64,000 nucleotides of DNA from Candidatus Methanosphaera massiliense (GCF_028890305.1 NZ_JARBXM010000001.1:870501-934500), one strand, 5' to 3'. Counted from the stretch's first letter, positions 18,831 through 28,110 are shown. Numbers and translations: made by a program. Notes: generated from the sequence alone by a model not told the origin.

Positions 18831-18888
18831 TTTTATATTATTGTGCACAAAAATATTTTGATATCAAAAATGTAAAATATTTTTTACA
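18831..18888 (-). promoter_or_regulatory. Promoter and three-palindrome operator of the ABC operon
   Basis: A TATA-like AATATAAAA (minus strand) lies at 18831-18839. Directly upstream are three palindromes in a row: TTGTGCACAA (18841-18850), TTTTGATATCAAAA (18856-18869) and TGTAAAATATTTTTTACA (18871-18888). The position upstream of the TATA box fits activator or repressor sites; the XRE regulator downstream is a candidate binder (inference). Confidence 0.5.
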
Positions 18889-18960
18889 TATGTAAAGATT
18901 ATTTGACATCATATATAAAGGTATGTAAAAAATATACGACATCGAGAAAAAAATAAAAAA

Positions 18961-19092
18961 TTAGGAGGTTACTTTCAAACTCATATGCTTAGCATTATAT
19001 AGATAATTATCTGTCTCTTGTGCTGTTATTAGTATGTCATATGTTCCCTTGTTTTGTGTTGTTAGTTGTTTTTCATTTATTGTAATATATTA
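18961..19092 (-). pseudogene. 3' remnant of an adhesin-like Ig-repeat protein
   Basis: About 43 codons, preceded by two in-frame TAA and lacking a start, ending in TAA at 18961-18963. It encodes TINEKQLTTQNKGTYDILIT and ETDNYLYNAKHMSLKVTS. This resembles the last Ig-like repeat of the large adhesin-like surface proteins of Methanosphaera and Methanobrevibacter. A C-rich/T-rich stretch follows the stop, as after intact genes here, so a real gene end has been kept. Confidence 0.5.
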
Positions 19093-19589
19093 TTATAATA
19101 AACTAAATTATTTTAGTTTTAAAGTAAAAATAGTATCTTTATATAATGGTAAATAAAGTTAAATCTATATACAGTTTTAATCAGATTATTCTATCAGTAC
19201 TTTGCGGTGTGATATGAGTATATGATTGTAAGAATAATTAAATGAAGTCATTCAATAGATTATTCTAGACTATTCCAAGTAATTTCAGAATAGTTACTAC
19301 CTTGATAATGATATCCAAGATTAGCAGTAATTTCTGTAAGTCAGTGTGATACATATAATCACCTCCACCAACTATGCACCAAACAGTACTAATCAAGGGT
19401 TTAATTAGGTTTGGGAGCGGTTAGATTTACTAAAGTTGATAGAATGATTAAAATGTACTAGAAATAAATATTTTTCTTTTTTAGAATTTTTTATATATCA
19501 TGTTAAATAAATTAAAATATAATATAAAAGATATTTTTAAAAGATTACATTCTTTAATATTAAAATAACTAATACATTTAAACATCCTC
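19093..19589. other. 500-bp tract without an intact gene
   Basis: Apart from the possible fragment at 19258-19336, only AT-rich sequence and the upstream region of the cupin-regulator operon are seen. Confidence 0.5.
19258..19336 (-). pseudogene. Possible fragment of a small surface protein
   Basis: An open frame of about 25 codons after a TGA, reading LTEITANLGYHYQGSNYSEI and then TWNSLE before TAA. The GYH and NYSE pattern recalls the secreted protein at 15512-15727. Another frame is also open here, so this is tentative. Confidence 0.3.
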
Positions 19590-19598
19590 TATAAAAAG
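19590..19598 (+). promoter_or_regulatory. TATA box of the cupin-regulator/acyl-CoA synthetase operon
   Basis: TATAAAAAG, 31 bases upstream of the first ATG, with an AGGAGAT ribosome site between. The leader is therefore very short. Confidence 0.5.
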
Positions 19599-19628
19599 GA
19601 CTTTACTAATTAATAGGAGATAAAAATA

Positions 19629-20195
19629 ATGACTAATATTCAAACTGAAATTGCTAGTCGTGTAAAAGACATGCGAGAAGTATGTGAGATAAGTATACAA
19701 GACATGGCAAAACAATTAGACGTAGATGTAGATACATATGAAAAATATGAATCAGGAGAAATAGATATTCCTGCAAGTATATTGTATGAAGCAGCAGATA
19801 TTTTTAACGTAGATACAAGTTTACTATTAACTGGTGAAGATACAATAATGAGCGTATTCACAGTAACACGTAAAGATAAAGGAGTAAAAGTAGATCGTAG
19901 AGAAGCATACGATTATGAAAATTTAGCATCAAACTTCTCCCATAAAGCAATAGAACCATTTATAGTAACAGTTCAACCACGAGATGATGGATATATACCT
20001 GAACCAAACTACCATAAAGGATACGAATTTGTTTATGTACTAGAAGGAAATCTAAGAGTATATATTAAAGATAATATAATTGATTTAAATCCAGGTGACT
20101 CAATGTACTTTGACTCACTACATAAACATTCAATGGTAGCTATAGGTGATAAACCAGTTAAATTTTTAGATGTATTAAACAACAAGGATGAGTAG
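19629..20195 (+). CDS. XRE-cupin transcriptional regulator
   Basis: 188 aa. Residues about 8-66 are an XRE HTH (ASRVKDMREVCEISIQDMAK, then YEKYESGEIDIPAS). Residues about 110-185 are a cupin barrel (HKGYEFVYVLEGNLRVYI and LNPGDSMYFDSLHKHSM). Such two-domain regulators sense a small ligand through the cupin. It is encoded 5 bases before an AMP-forming acyl-CoA synthetase, an arrangement seen often in methanogens and clostridia, so it probably controls that gene. Confidence 0.85.
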   Translation: MTNIQTEIASRVKDMREVCEISIQDMAKQLDVDVDTYEKYESGEIDIPASILYEAADIFNVDTSLLLTGEDTIMSVFTVTRKDKGVKVDRREAYDYENLASNFSHKAIEPFIVTVQPRDDGYIPEPNYHKGYEFVYVLEGNLRVYIKDNIIDLNPGDSMYFDSLHKHSMVAIGDKPVKFLDVLNNKDE

Positions 20196-20200
20196 ATTAA

Positions 20201-21874
20201 ATGACATCATTATTAAAAAGATATGTACCAAGAACAGAATTTGAATCATACGAGGATTTCTATGAAAACTTAAAAATAACAGTACCTGAAGACTTCAACT
20301 TCGCATATGATATTGTTGATGTGTATGCAGAAGAACAGCCAGATAAAGTAGCATTATCCTGGTGTAATGATGATGAAGATAAAATATTCACATTCAAAGA
20401 TCTTAAATTTTTCAGTGATAAAGCTGCAAACTTTTTCCATTCACTGGGCGTAAAAAAGGGTGATAGGGTATTATTAACATTAAAAAGTAGATATGACTTC
20501 TGGTATTGTATGCTAGCATTACATAAACTAAAAGCAATAGCAGTTCCTGCAACACACATGTTAAAACCAGAAGACATAGAATACCGTATAAAAGCTGCAG
20601 GTATAAAGACAGTTGTAACCATTCGTGAAGATGGCGTACCTGAAAGCTATGCTGAAGTAGAAAAAACATTAGGAATTTCTTTAAACAAGGTATTTGCTGG
20701 AGATGTAGACTTAAAAGGATGGTATAATCTAAGAGAAGAAGTAGAAAAAGCATCATCTAAATTTGAAAGACCAGTACATGAAGATGATTCAGTAGAAGAT
20801 ACATCAGTAATATTCTTCTCTTCAGGATCAACTGGACAACCAAAAATGATTAAACATAGCTTTGGATATCCTTTAGCACATATTGTAACATCAAAATACT
20901 GGCATCAAGTAGTAGATAATGGATTACATTATACTATTGCAGATACAGGATGGGGAAAAGCATTATGGGGTGAAATTTATGGTCCATGGATAGCAGGTTC
21001 TGGAATTTACATCTATGATTATGATAGATTCCATCCATACCAGGTATTATCCAAGGCATTAGACCATAAAATCACAACACTATGTTGTCCACCAACAATG
21101 TACAGATTCTTCATCAAAGAAGACATAGATAACCTTGACTTCTCATCATTAAAAGTAGCTACTACAGCAGGAGAACCATTAAACGATGAAGTATTCTATA
21201 AATTTAAGGATTTAACTGGTTTAGAAATACGTGAAGCATTTGGTCAAACAGAATCTGTAGCAGCAATTGCTAATTTCCCATGGTTAGATATAAAACTAGG
21301 GTCAATGGGAAAACCAGCACCACTATTCAATATTAAATTATTAAATGATGAAGGAAAAGAATGTGATGTTGGAGAAACAGGTGAAATAGTATTTGATATT
21401 TCAGAGGGATATCCACTAGGATTATTCAAAGGATACTATAATAATCAAGAAAAAACTGATGAAACAATCTATGAAGGATATTATCATACTGGTGATTCTG
21501 CATGGAAGGATGAAGATGGATATTATTGGTATAAAGGAAGAATTGATGATGTCATAAAAAGTTCTGGATATAAAATAGGTCCATATGAAGTTGAAAGTGC
21601 ATTATTATCACATGATGCTGTACTTGACTGTGCAGTTACAGGTATACCTCATCCAATAAGAGGTCAAATAGTTAAGGCTACTATAGTATTAGCTGATAAT
21701 TATGAACCATCTGATGAATTAACAAAAGATATTCAAAATCATGTAAAACATGTGACAGCTCCTTATAAATATCCAAGAGCTATTGAATATGTGGATGAAC
21801 TTCCTAAAACTATCAGTGGTAAAATAATGCGTAAAAAAATAAGATCTGAGGATGAATTAAAATATAAAGAATAA
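20201..21874 (+). CDS. AMP-forming acetyl/acyl-CoA synthetase
   Basis: 557 aa. It activates a carboxylic acid with ATP to acyl-AMP and then acyl-CoA. Motifs: P-loop-like [16 protein letters not shown] at about 205, [11 protein letters not shown] at about 322, REAFGQTES at about 345, [15 protein letters not shown] at about 430, [15 protein letters not shown], and the catalytic Lys in [10 protein letters not shown] at about 543. The sequence is closest in style to medium-chain acyl-CoA synthetase/acetyl-CoA synthetase relatives; the exact acid is not decided. In a methanogen that assimilates acetate, acetate is a reasonable guess. Confidence 0.85.
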   Translation: MTSLLKRYVPRTEFESYEDFYENLKITVPEDFNFAYDIVDVYAEEQPDKVALSWCNDDEDKIFTFKDLKFFSDKAANFFHSLGVKKGDRVLLTLKSRYDFWYCMLALHKLKAIAVPATHMLKPEDIEYRIKAAGIKTVVTIREDGVPESYAEVEKTLGISLNKVFAGDVDLKGWYNLREEVEKASSKFERPVHEDDSVEDTSVIFFSSGSTGQPKMIKHSFGYPLAHIVTSKYWHQVVDNGLHYTIADTGWGKALWGEIYGPWIAGSGIYIYDYDRFHPYQVLSKALDHKITTLCCPPTMYRFFIKEDIDNLDFSSLKVATTAGEPLNDEVFYKFKDLTGLEIREAFGQTESVAAIANFPWLDIKLGSMGKPAPLFNIKLLNDEGKECDVGETGEIVFDISEGYPLGLFKGYYNNQEKTDETIYEGYYHTGDSAWKDEDGYYWYKGRIDDVIKSSGYKIGPYEVESALLSHDAVLDCAVTGIPHPIRGQIVKATIVLADNYEPSDELTKDIQNHVKHVTAPYKYPRAIEYVDELPKTISGKIMRKKIRSEDELKYKE

Positions 21875-21885
21875 TATTTTTCATA

Positions 21886-22227
21886 TTATCTTTTATTTTT
21901 TTGAATATTTTTTAATGTTTCAATAAATTTCGGATTTCTTAGTTTGTAATAAATCCAAACACCTTTTTTTGTAGATTTAATTAATTTTGCTTTTTTTAGT
22001 ATTTTTAAGTGGTGTGATATTGTTGGCTGGGATTTATCTAGTTCCGTTTGTATTCTCTGAGTACACAATTCGTGTCCTTCAAGAAGATAGAGTATACTTA
22101 GTCTAGTAGGATCAGCAATAGCTTTAAAAAGGTCTACTTGTTCTTCTAATGTGTCATCATCTGGTAGATGAAATTTCTCATCAGAGGAACCACATATTTT
22201 ATTTGAATTGTTTCTATCTTCAGTCAT
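21886..22227 (-). CDS. ArsR-family winged-helix regulator
   Basis: 113 aa. Winged-helix core: LFKAIADPTRLSILYLLEG, the ELCTQRIQTELDKSQPTISH recognition region, and HLKILKKAKLIKSTKKGVWI. The ELC sequence at the start of helix 3 is the place where ArsR/SmtB metal sensors carry ELCVCD. Only one Cys remains here, plus a Cys near the N-terminus (KICGSSDE), so metal sensing is possible but not shown. It is convergent with the acyl-CoA synthetase and has no obvious partner. Confidence 0.85.
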   Translation of the reverse strand: MTEDRNNSNKICGSSDEKFHLPDDDTLEEQVDLFKAIADPTRLSILYLLEGHELCTQRIQTELDKSQPTISHHLKILKKAKLIKSTKKGVWIYYKLRNPKFIETLKNIQKNKR

Positions 22228-22489
22228 AACATTATATTTATTTTTTTTAATATATTATACTCTCTTTTTACTTATAATTTTGTTAAATATTTAAATATGT
22301 CTATATTAATTATTTTTTTAATAAATCACTAAAAACACAATCACCATAATACTTACAATATCCTACAATAATATTAATAATATTACTAAAGTATTTCATT
22401 TAAACTAAGCTATCTTAAATAATATTTAAGAGAAGTAAATAAACAACAAATTTACTAAAAAGAATATAGACCATCCAATATTTATTTTC

Positions 22490-22515
22490 AAAAAAAAGAT
22501 TATTTATAAGGAGGT
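22490..22515 (-). terminator. C-rich/oligo-T 3' end after hisE
   Basis: Minus strand: CACCTCC shortly after the hisE stop, then AATC and eight T. Confidence 0.45.
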
Positions 22516-22518
22516 GAA

Positions 22519-22806
22519 TTAATTATGTCTACTAATAAGTTCATCAAACACATCATCAATAGGAATTCCTTTATAAGCAAGAATTACTAAAGTGAAAAAT
22601 ATTAAATCAGCTGACTCATGAACAAGATCCTCATTATTCTTAGCAGCTAAAATAACTTCAGTAGCCTCCTCACCTAGCTTTTCAAGAATCTTATCCTCTG
22701 CTTTTTTATCAGAATCTTTCATTAACTTAGATGTATATGAATCTATAGGATTTTCTTTTCTATCAATTAATGTATTATATACTTCTCTAATAATTTCATC
22801 TTTCAT
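22519..22806 (-). CDS. hisE: Phosphoribosyl-ATP pyrophosphatase
   Basis: 95 aa, normal for stand-alone HisE. Hydrolyses phosphoribosyl-ATP to phosphoribosyl-AMP in histidine synthesis. Motifs: [34 protein letters not shown] (MazG-like metal-binding helix with E-E-x3-E) and [17 protein letters not shown]. It follows the CBS-ParB gene by 4 bases, so both share a transcript, although no functional link is known. Confidence 0.93.
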   Translation of the reverse strand: MKDEIIREVYNTLIDRKENPIDSYTSKLMKDSDKKAEDKILEKLGEEATEVILAAKNNEDLVHESADLIFFTLVILAYKGIPIDDVFDELISRHN

Positions 22807-22810
22807 AATT

Positions 22811-23620
22811 TCACTTCTTAATAGTTGTATTTTTATCTCTTAAACTACCAGTAATAGCAATCAAAGGATGCTGAGCATCAGAAATAATTTCAATATCCTC
22901 TAATGAGTAAATACCTGCTTTTTCAGCAGTTTTTTCAATACCCAATTTTATCTGTTTATTCATTTTAATGACATATGCCATAATTTCTGAACAACCCATC
23001 TGATTAGAAGCAACTAACCTATGATGACCATCAACCACGAGGTATTTATGTTCACCTGTCTGAACAACGATGATAGGTTCAGCTAAACCTCTTTCAATTT
23101 CATAGGTTCTGCCCTGTAATTCATCAGCATAAACCTTATCCTGTGTAGGTTTCAACTCACTAATTTTAACTTTTTCTTTAGTAAGATACGTCTTAATACC
23201 ATACAATTGTTCAAGAGTGCCCCTGTACTGGTTAACCTTTTCAGGTGTTGATCTTTCAATATGAGAACGAAGAATATCTGTATTAGTAATAATACCTAGA
23301 ACCTTTTTATTCTCATTAGTTACAGGTAATCTTGATATTCCCATACGAAACATTACACGTGATGCATCACTAATAGATAAATCCTCATTAGCAATAACGA
23401 TATCTCTAGACATCATATCTCTAACAGTTGGCTTAGCATCACGAATAAGAAGATCTGAAGCAGTGATTATTCCTACAATTTGATCATTTTCTTCAACTGG
23501 AAATCCATCGTGTCCAGTTTCTTTGATGATATTTTTTATCTCTGATATAGGCATGTCTGGATTTACTGTTATAACATTACGTGTCATGTAATCTTTTACT
23601 TTCTTGTAATCACTCATCAT
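22811..23620 (-). CDS. Two-CBS plus ParB-like domain protein
   Basis: 269 aa. CBS 1 (residues about 10-60: [35 protein letters not shown]) and CBS 2 (about 65-120: [36 protein letters not shown]) form an adenosine-nucleotide-binding pair. Residues about 150-225 carry a ParB-like segment ([16 protein letters not shown], then [15 protein letters not shown]). Proteins of this layout occur in methanogens; the role is unknown. GHHR is the ParB/sulfiredoxin-type motif, which can act as a CTPase, ATPase or kinase. It is upstream of hisE. Confidence 0.85.
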   Translation of the reverse strand: MMSDYKKVKDYMTRNVITVNPDMPISEIKNIIKETGHDGFPVEENDQIVGIITASDLLIRDAKPTVRDMMSRDIVIANEDLSISDASRVMFRMGISRLPVTNENKKVLGIITNTDILRSHIERSTPEKVNQYRGTLEQLYGIKTYLTKEKVKISELKPTQDKVYADELQGRTYEIERGLAEPIIVVQTGEHKYLVVDGHHRLVASNQMGCSEIMAYVIKMNKQIKLGIEKTAEKAGIYSLEDIEIISDAQHPLIAITGSLRDKNTTIKK

Positions 23621-23664
23621 TATCCCTCCTTATTATTTTTTTTATAAATTAAAGATTAATAAAA

Positions 23665-25023
23665 TCATAATTGATTTAATTTATCTCTAATCATCTTATT
23701 GGTTTCCCCTGCGTTAGCTTTACCCCTTGTTAATCTCATTACTTGTCCAACAAGGAAGTTAACAGCATTTTCTTTACCATTCTTGTAGTCTTCTACAGCA
23801 TTAGGATTTTCATTTATAGCTTGATCAATAGCTTGTGCTATTGCATCATCTTCTACAACACCTATTATATCCATTTCTTTACCAATTTCGGTAGGTGTTT
23901 TATCATTATTAGGCATTTGTTCAATGAGTTTATGTGCAGCTTCAGGAGTTACCTGTTTGGATTCAATTAAGTTGATTAATTCAACAATATCTGAAGGTGT
24001 TATTTTACTTTCAGCATATCTTATTTTATTATAGTGTAATACACGTTTTAACTCATCTCTCATTAATCTAGCAGCAGTATTAGGGTCTACTTCTTTACAT
24101 ACTTCTTCAAATGCATCTGCTAACTCTAATTCTGATGTTAATACCTTTGCATCTGCTTCGTCTATTCCGTATTCTTCTACAAATCTTGCTGTTTTGAGAT
24201 GTGCTGGTTCAGGCATGTTTTCTCTTATTTCTTCTACATGTGCTGGGTCTATTTTGAGTGGTGGAAGATCTGGATCTGGTATGTATCTGTAATCATCTGC
24301 ATCCTCTTTTAATCTCATAGGAACGGTAATCATCTGAGATTCTAGATATGCACGAGTTTCCTGTTGAACTTCTCCTCCTCTACGGAGTATGTTTTTCTGT
24401 CGTATTAATTCGAATTTAAGAACTTTGTATGCTCCTTTAATAGAGTTAACGTTTTTAACTTCTGCTCTTTTTCCACCTTCAATAGAAATGTTAACGTCAG
24501 CTCTCATAGTACCTTCACCACGTGCACTACCACTGTATTCTAGTACACGTATTAATTCATTTAGGAAGCTTCTTGCTTCTTCTGGTGATTTCATATCCGG
24601 CTCTGTAACAATTTCTATAAGCGGTATACCTGACCTATTAAAGTCCACAGTACCTCTATCAGGTTTGTACTGTCCTGGATCTTCTTCAACGTGTATTTCA
24701 TGGATTCTTACACCATTAAGTTCTCCTTTAATTCCAACAGGTACAGATGTTCTTTGGTATCCACTTGATAAATCAGGGTAATCATAGTGTTTTCTCATAA
24801 AGTATATAATTTCATCTGAAATTTCACAGCCTAACATTAATGCCACTTTAATAGCATTATCTAATGCTGCTTGGTTAGGTGGATATGGTTTTGCACCTGG
24901 CTGGTTTAAACATACTGGACATATGTTTGTATTGTTTGCTGCTGACTGGTAATTTGTAGGACAACTACAAAATAGTTTTGAATTAGTGTTTAATTGTACG
25001 TGGATTTCAAGACCACACATCAT
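23665..25023 (-). CDS. gatB: Asp/Glu-tRNA amidotransferase subunit B
   Basis: 452 aa. Subunit of the tRNA-dependent amidotransferase that forms Asn-tRNA(Asn), and Gln-tRNA where used, from mischarged tRNA. It begins CGLEIHVQLNTNSKLFCSC and carries NICPVCLNQPGAKPYPN-type zinc cysteines and IHVEEDPGQ. The C-terminal YqeY-like tail (VGQVMRLTRGKANAG) binds tRNA. The length separates it from archaeal GatE, which is over 600 aa. The start is ATG at 25023 or the next codon. GatA and GatC are not in the window. Confidence 0.95.
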   Translation of the reverse strand: MMCGLEIHVQLNTNSKLFCSCPTNYQSAANNTNICPVCLNQPGAKPYPPNQAALDNAIKVALMLGCEISDEIIYFMRKHYDYPDLSSGYQRTSVPVGIKGELNGVRIHEIHVEEDPGQYKPDRGTVDFNRSGIPLIEIVTEPDMKSPEEARSFLNELIRVLEYSGSARGEGTMRADVNISIEGGKRAEVKNVNSIKGAYKVLKFELIRQKNILRRGGEVQQETRAYLESQMITVPMRLKEDADDYRYIPDPDLPPLKIDPAHVEEIRENMPEPAHLKTARFVEEYGIDEADAKVLTSELELADAFEEVCKEVDPNTAARLMRDELKRVLHYNKIRYAESKITPSDIVELINLIESKQVTPEAAHKLIEQMPNNDKTPTEIGKEMDIIGVVEDDAIAQAIDQAINENPNAVEDYKNGKENAVNFLVGQVMRLTRGKANAGETNKMIRDKLNQL

Positions 25024-25313
25024 ATCTGTAATAATGATTCCTCCAGTTATAAATAATCTTTTTAATATAATTAAAAATTTTCCTATTATTTCTTTAAATA
25101 ATTAAGTATATGTTTATCTTTGAAGTTCTATTAATTTAAATTTTTAGTTTTCATAAATTATTTTTTCATTTCAACAGTAGTATAAAAAATATCTTTTCTT
25201 TTATCATGAAAAAAAATAGTAAATATGTCTAACTGTTATGAATCCGGGAAAATTGGGATGATTTATTAATAGGTATTACCTTTTATTAAAATAATAGTCT
25301 TCCATTAGAACTT
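25024..25313. other. Intergenic tract upstream of gatB
   Basis: No gene is seen. It holds the gatB promoter region and AT-rich sequence. Confidence 0.5.
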
Positions 25314-25330
25314 AAAAAAAGTAGGGGGGA
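25314..25330 (-). terminator. C-rich/oligo-T 3' end
   Basis: Minus strand: TCCCCCCTAC followed by seven T, shortly after the last stop of the decayed membrane-protein locus. Confidence 0.5.
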
Positions 25331-25345
25331 TGGAATTAATGAAAA

Positions 25346-25510
25346 TTAATATACATTCCTATGGTGCAATTGAGTATAAAACCCAAGAAGAATAGAAATG
25401 ATCCCATTCCATGTCTTAAAATCAATAGGAAACAACCTATCCCATACATCAGGAAAAAGCATAATCACTGATATAAAAATACCACATAATAATATTAAGG
25501 AGAGATAAAT
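25346..25510 (-). pseudogene. C-terminal piece of a frameshifted membrane protein
   Basis: About 55 codons without a start. They read RIYLSLILLCGIFISVIMLF, then PDVWDRLFPIDFKTW and IISILLGFYTQLHHR before TAA. It overlaps the end of the 25495-25806 frame in another phase and looks like its lost continuation. Confidence 0.4.
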
Positions 25511-25806
25511 CCTCCAGCATAACTTCTCATAGAACCTACAATAACTGATAAAACTCCTGTTAACACGGCAAGAAGGATATATTTATCTGTGGAATAACGA
25601 TTTGAATCAAATTCAAATAAAATACTTAAATATGATTTAGGTTTAGGTAATCCTCTAACACTAAACACCTCCTTCCTAATATACGTTATGAAAATAAGAA
25701 AGATTGCGTAAGCATTACCAAATATAACAGCGTAAAACATTGTATCGTTTAAACCTAATAAAATCGCTGTAATATTTATCACGAACATGGTTAAAAAATA
25801 TACCAT
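25495..25806 (-). CDS. Membrane protein piece, middle part
   Basis: 103 aa with three hydrophobic stretches and a loop RKEVFSVRGLPKPKSYLSIL. It has a usable ATG but overlaps the preceding frame by 16 bases. Adding one T to the T6 run at the junction (25793-25798) would join both into one continuous membrane helix. It is thus either a separate small membrane protein or part of a split gene. Family unknown. Confidence 0.4.
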   Translation of the reverse strand: MVYFLTMFVINITAILLGLNDTMFYAVIFGNAYAIFLIFITYIRKEVFSVRGLPKPKSYLSILFEFDSNRYSTDKYILLAVLTGVLSVIVGSMRSYAGGFISP

Positions 25807-26000
25807 GTAAATAAATATCCTATTCTTGTCATATTATAATTAATTTCCTGTGGGTCGTGTGGTATATCCATATCTATATCATATACAGTTATTCCACACA
25901 TTTCACCTAGAATACTAAAGAATTTAGGATATTTTTGACTAATATAAGCTAATGTTACTAAAGGAATCACGAGAATAGCAACGGATAACAACCCCATCAT
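25791..26000 (-). CDS. Membrane protein piece, N-terminal part
   Basis: 69 aa. One N-terminal helix (GLLSVAILVIPLVTLAYIS), a soluble loop (VYDIDMDIPHDPQEINY) and the beginning of a second helix that stops abruptly at the T6 run. Its ATG overlaps the stop of the upstream signal-peptide frame, the usual coupling of operon genes. Probably the first part of a gene broken by a one-base change; family unknown. Confidence 0.45.
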   Translation of the reverse strand: MMGLLSVAILVIPLVTLAYISQKYPKFFSILGEMCGITVYDIDMDIPHDPQEINYNMTRIGYLFTWYIF

Positions 26001-26156
26001 ATCACCATACTTATTTTCTTAGCTTCTGGGTCTCCAGGTACGTTCATATATCTTTTATCAATATTGCTAGAATTTTCTATATTATCTGCTGATACAGCAG
26101 AAATTGTGCATAAAAGTAGTAATAGTATTATGGTTATTTGAAATATTTTTTTTCAT
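25997..26156 (-). pseudogene. Small secreted protein, frameshifted at an A8 run after its ATG
   Basis: The ATG at 26154-26156 is followed by eight A. In the present phase the frame ends after 24 codons. With seven A it would read MKKIFQITIILLLLLCTISA, a textbook signal peptide, followed by about 30 residues (DNIENSSNIDKRYMNVPGD) and a TGA overlapping the next ATG. This is a slipped homopolymer: phase variation, decay or a sequencing error. Confidence 0.55.
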
Positions 26157-26320
26157 TATATTATATAACTCCATAATTGAATTAATAAACTAAATTTAAC
26201 TAAAAATTAAAATCAATTAAATATTTGTTTATAATGATATAAAAATTCTTGTGTACCTGTTATTTAGGAAAATTATTGGTTTTCTACATTGTATTATCAT
26301 TATAAAAATTAAACACTATT

Positions 26321-26340
26321 AAAAAAAGAAGGTAGGGGGT
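26321..26340 (-). terminator. C-rich/oligo-T 3' end after the radical SAM gene
   Basis: Minus strand: ACCCCCTACCTTC followed by seven T, 37 bases after the stop. Confidence 0.5.
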
Positions 26341-26376
26341 TATAAGTTTTATATTTAACAGATTCACATCTTTTAA

Positions 26377-27387
26377 TTATATTTTTTTAATGTCTAGATT
26401 TTCATGACACATGTCAATGTATCTCTGAATAAATGGGTCTAGTTCTGGTCTTAAATTATTTTCCTTTTCTAATAAACTTAAATCAGAAAAACTACCTTTA
26501 AGGTTTTTATCAGCCCATTTAACTTCTTCTTCTACTCTTCTACCATACCTGTTACCATACATTTTGAATAGGGGGAATTTTGTTAAACCATTACTTCCTG
26601 CTTTTAGTAGTACTCCAATGTTGGCTAAGTTATCTGTCCAGGTACCTGTTATTATTTCTATATTAGGGAATCTTATTCTTACGGCAGCAACTATACTAGC
26701 ATAGTATAGTGAAGCTGGTTGCGGGGTTAAATGATATTCTGTTGCAGGATGTGGATTTAGTGAATAAAATATTATTCTATCAATATCTAATTCTTCTATT
26801 AAATCAAATAAATCATTTAAATGTTCTATTTCTTCACCAAGACCTATTATGATTGTTATTGCTTTCTTGTAGCCAAGTTCTCCAGCCTGATTTAACATTT
26901 TTTTAATGTCATCAATAGATTTACTAGGACATACGTAGTTATGGAATTCAGGATTAGCGGTTTCTATTGCACCAGTTACTCCTACAATTTCATCATCATA
27001 CTGATCTAATTCATCTGTTATACCAATGTTTAACCATACTGGATTAGCTGTAATATCATAAATTGTCTCACAAATTTCCTTTAATTCACTTGTTGAATAT
27101 ACTCCATATCCACCTGATAGAAATTCTATATTCCAACCCATACGTTTAGTAAGTTCTGCTTCTGCATATATTCCTTTAACATGGCGTTTTGCTTTTTCTG
27201 GATTTTTTATTCTGTCTTTTTGTGAAGACATATAACAGAATTTACAATCTCCTTTTTCGCACCACCATGATAAGAATATAGCTCTTTCAAGACTAATATC
27301 TTTTCCATGAATTCTTTCAGTTATTTTGTTGGCTTCTATAAGTAAATCAAATATTTCTTTATTCTTAACTTTTTCAATTATATCCAT
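26377..27387 (-). CDS. Radical SAM protein with CX4CX2C motif
   Basis: 336 aa. The cluster motif in WWCEKGDCKFCYMSS has spacing CX4CX2C instead of the classical CX3CX2C; the aromatic residue before the last Cys is kept. A SAM-binding GGYG-like stretch (EFLSGGYGVYS) follows at about residue 95. The fold order resembles biotin-synthase-like radical SAM proteins. Substrate unknown; methanogens have several such proteins in cofactor synthesis. It is monocistronic between the decayed locus and the tRNA cluster. Confidence 0.8.
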   Translation of the reverse strand: MDIIEKVKNKEIFDLLIEANKITERIHGKDISLERAIFLSWWCEKGDCKFCYMSSQKDRIKNPEKAKRHVKGIYAEAELTKRMGWNIEFLSGGYGVYSTSELKEICETIYDITANPVWLNIGITDELDQYDDEIVGVTGAIETANPEFHNYVCPSKSIDDIKKMLNQAGELGYKKAITIIIGLGEEIEHLNDLFDLIEELDIDRIIFYSLNPHPATEYHLTPQPASLYYASIVAAVRIRFPNIEIITGTWTDNLANIGVLLKAGSNGLTKFPLFKMYGNRYGRRVEEEVKWADKNLKGSFSDLSLLEKENNLRPELDPFIQRYIDMCHENLDIKKI

Positions 27388-27510
27388 GTGAATAAATTCT
27401 CCTAATATAACATATCCTTATTTTATTATTTGTTGTTTATTAAGTATAATTAATATTCTATTTTTTTCATTATTTTCTTTGAAATTTTTGTATTTGAGTA
27501 TACCACAAGG

Positions 27511-27594
27511 TTTATATACTAAGAGAACAAATATTATATTGTACTGTCAAAGCAGTTATACTAATTCTAGAGTTTTGACAGATAGGTTTATATA
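27511..27594 (+). promoter_or_regulatory. Tandem promoters upstream of tRNA-Asn
   Basis: Two near-identical TATA regions: AGGTTTATATACTAAGAGA (box 27511-27518) and AGGTTTATATATTAAGAGA (box 27587-27594). The second fits the tRNA-Asn gene. Between them lies an 8-bp inverted repeat, CTGTCAAA (27544-27551) and TTTGACAG (27574-27581). The first promoter has no evident product of its own. Confidence 0.6.
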
Positions 27595-27634
27595 TTAAGA
27601 GATATAAATAAACTATTGTAAGCTAAAGATAGAT

Positions 27635-27707
<73 letters not shown>

Positions 27708-27715
27708 CTATAATT

Positions 27716-27793
<78 letters not shown>

Positions 27794-27815
27794 AACTTAT
27801 AATTTAAGATTTTTT

Positions 27816-27890
27816 GCTCCGATAGTGTAGTCCGGCCAATCATTTCGGCCTTTCGAGCCGAAGACTCGGGTTCGAATCCCGGTCGGAGCA
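27816..27890 (+). tRNA. tRNA-Glu (TTC), copy 1
   Basis: Acceptor GCTCCGA/TCGGAGC, loop CTTTCGA with anticodon TTC. It is identical over all 75 bases to the copy at 28228. Confidence 0.95.
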
Positions 27891-27965
27891 TTTTCTAGAA
27901 TCATATTATTTAACAATTTATCATTAACATTGAGTTCTAGATTGTATTAGCAAATACAACATTCC

Positions 27966-27975
27966 TATATATAAA
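27966..27975 (+). promoter_or_regulatory. TATA box for tRNA-Leu and following tRNAs
   Basis: TATATATAAA, 21 bases before the mature 5' end of tRNA-Leu. It probably also serves tRNA-His. Confidence 0.5.
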
Positions 27976-27996
27976 GTATGCGGAAATATTTTATAT

Positions 27997-28080
<84 letters not shown>

Positions 28081-28110
28081 CTTCAATAAGAATGTTCATA
28101 AGTTTTAAAT

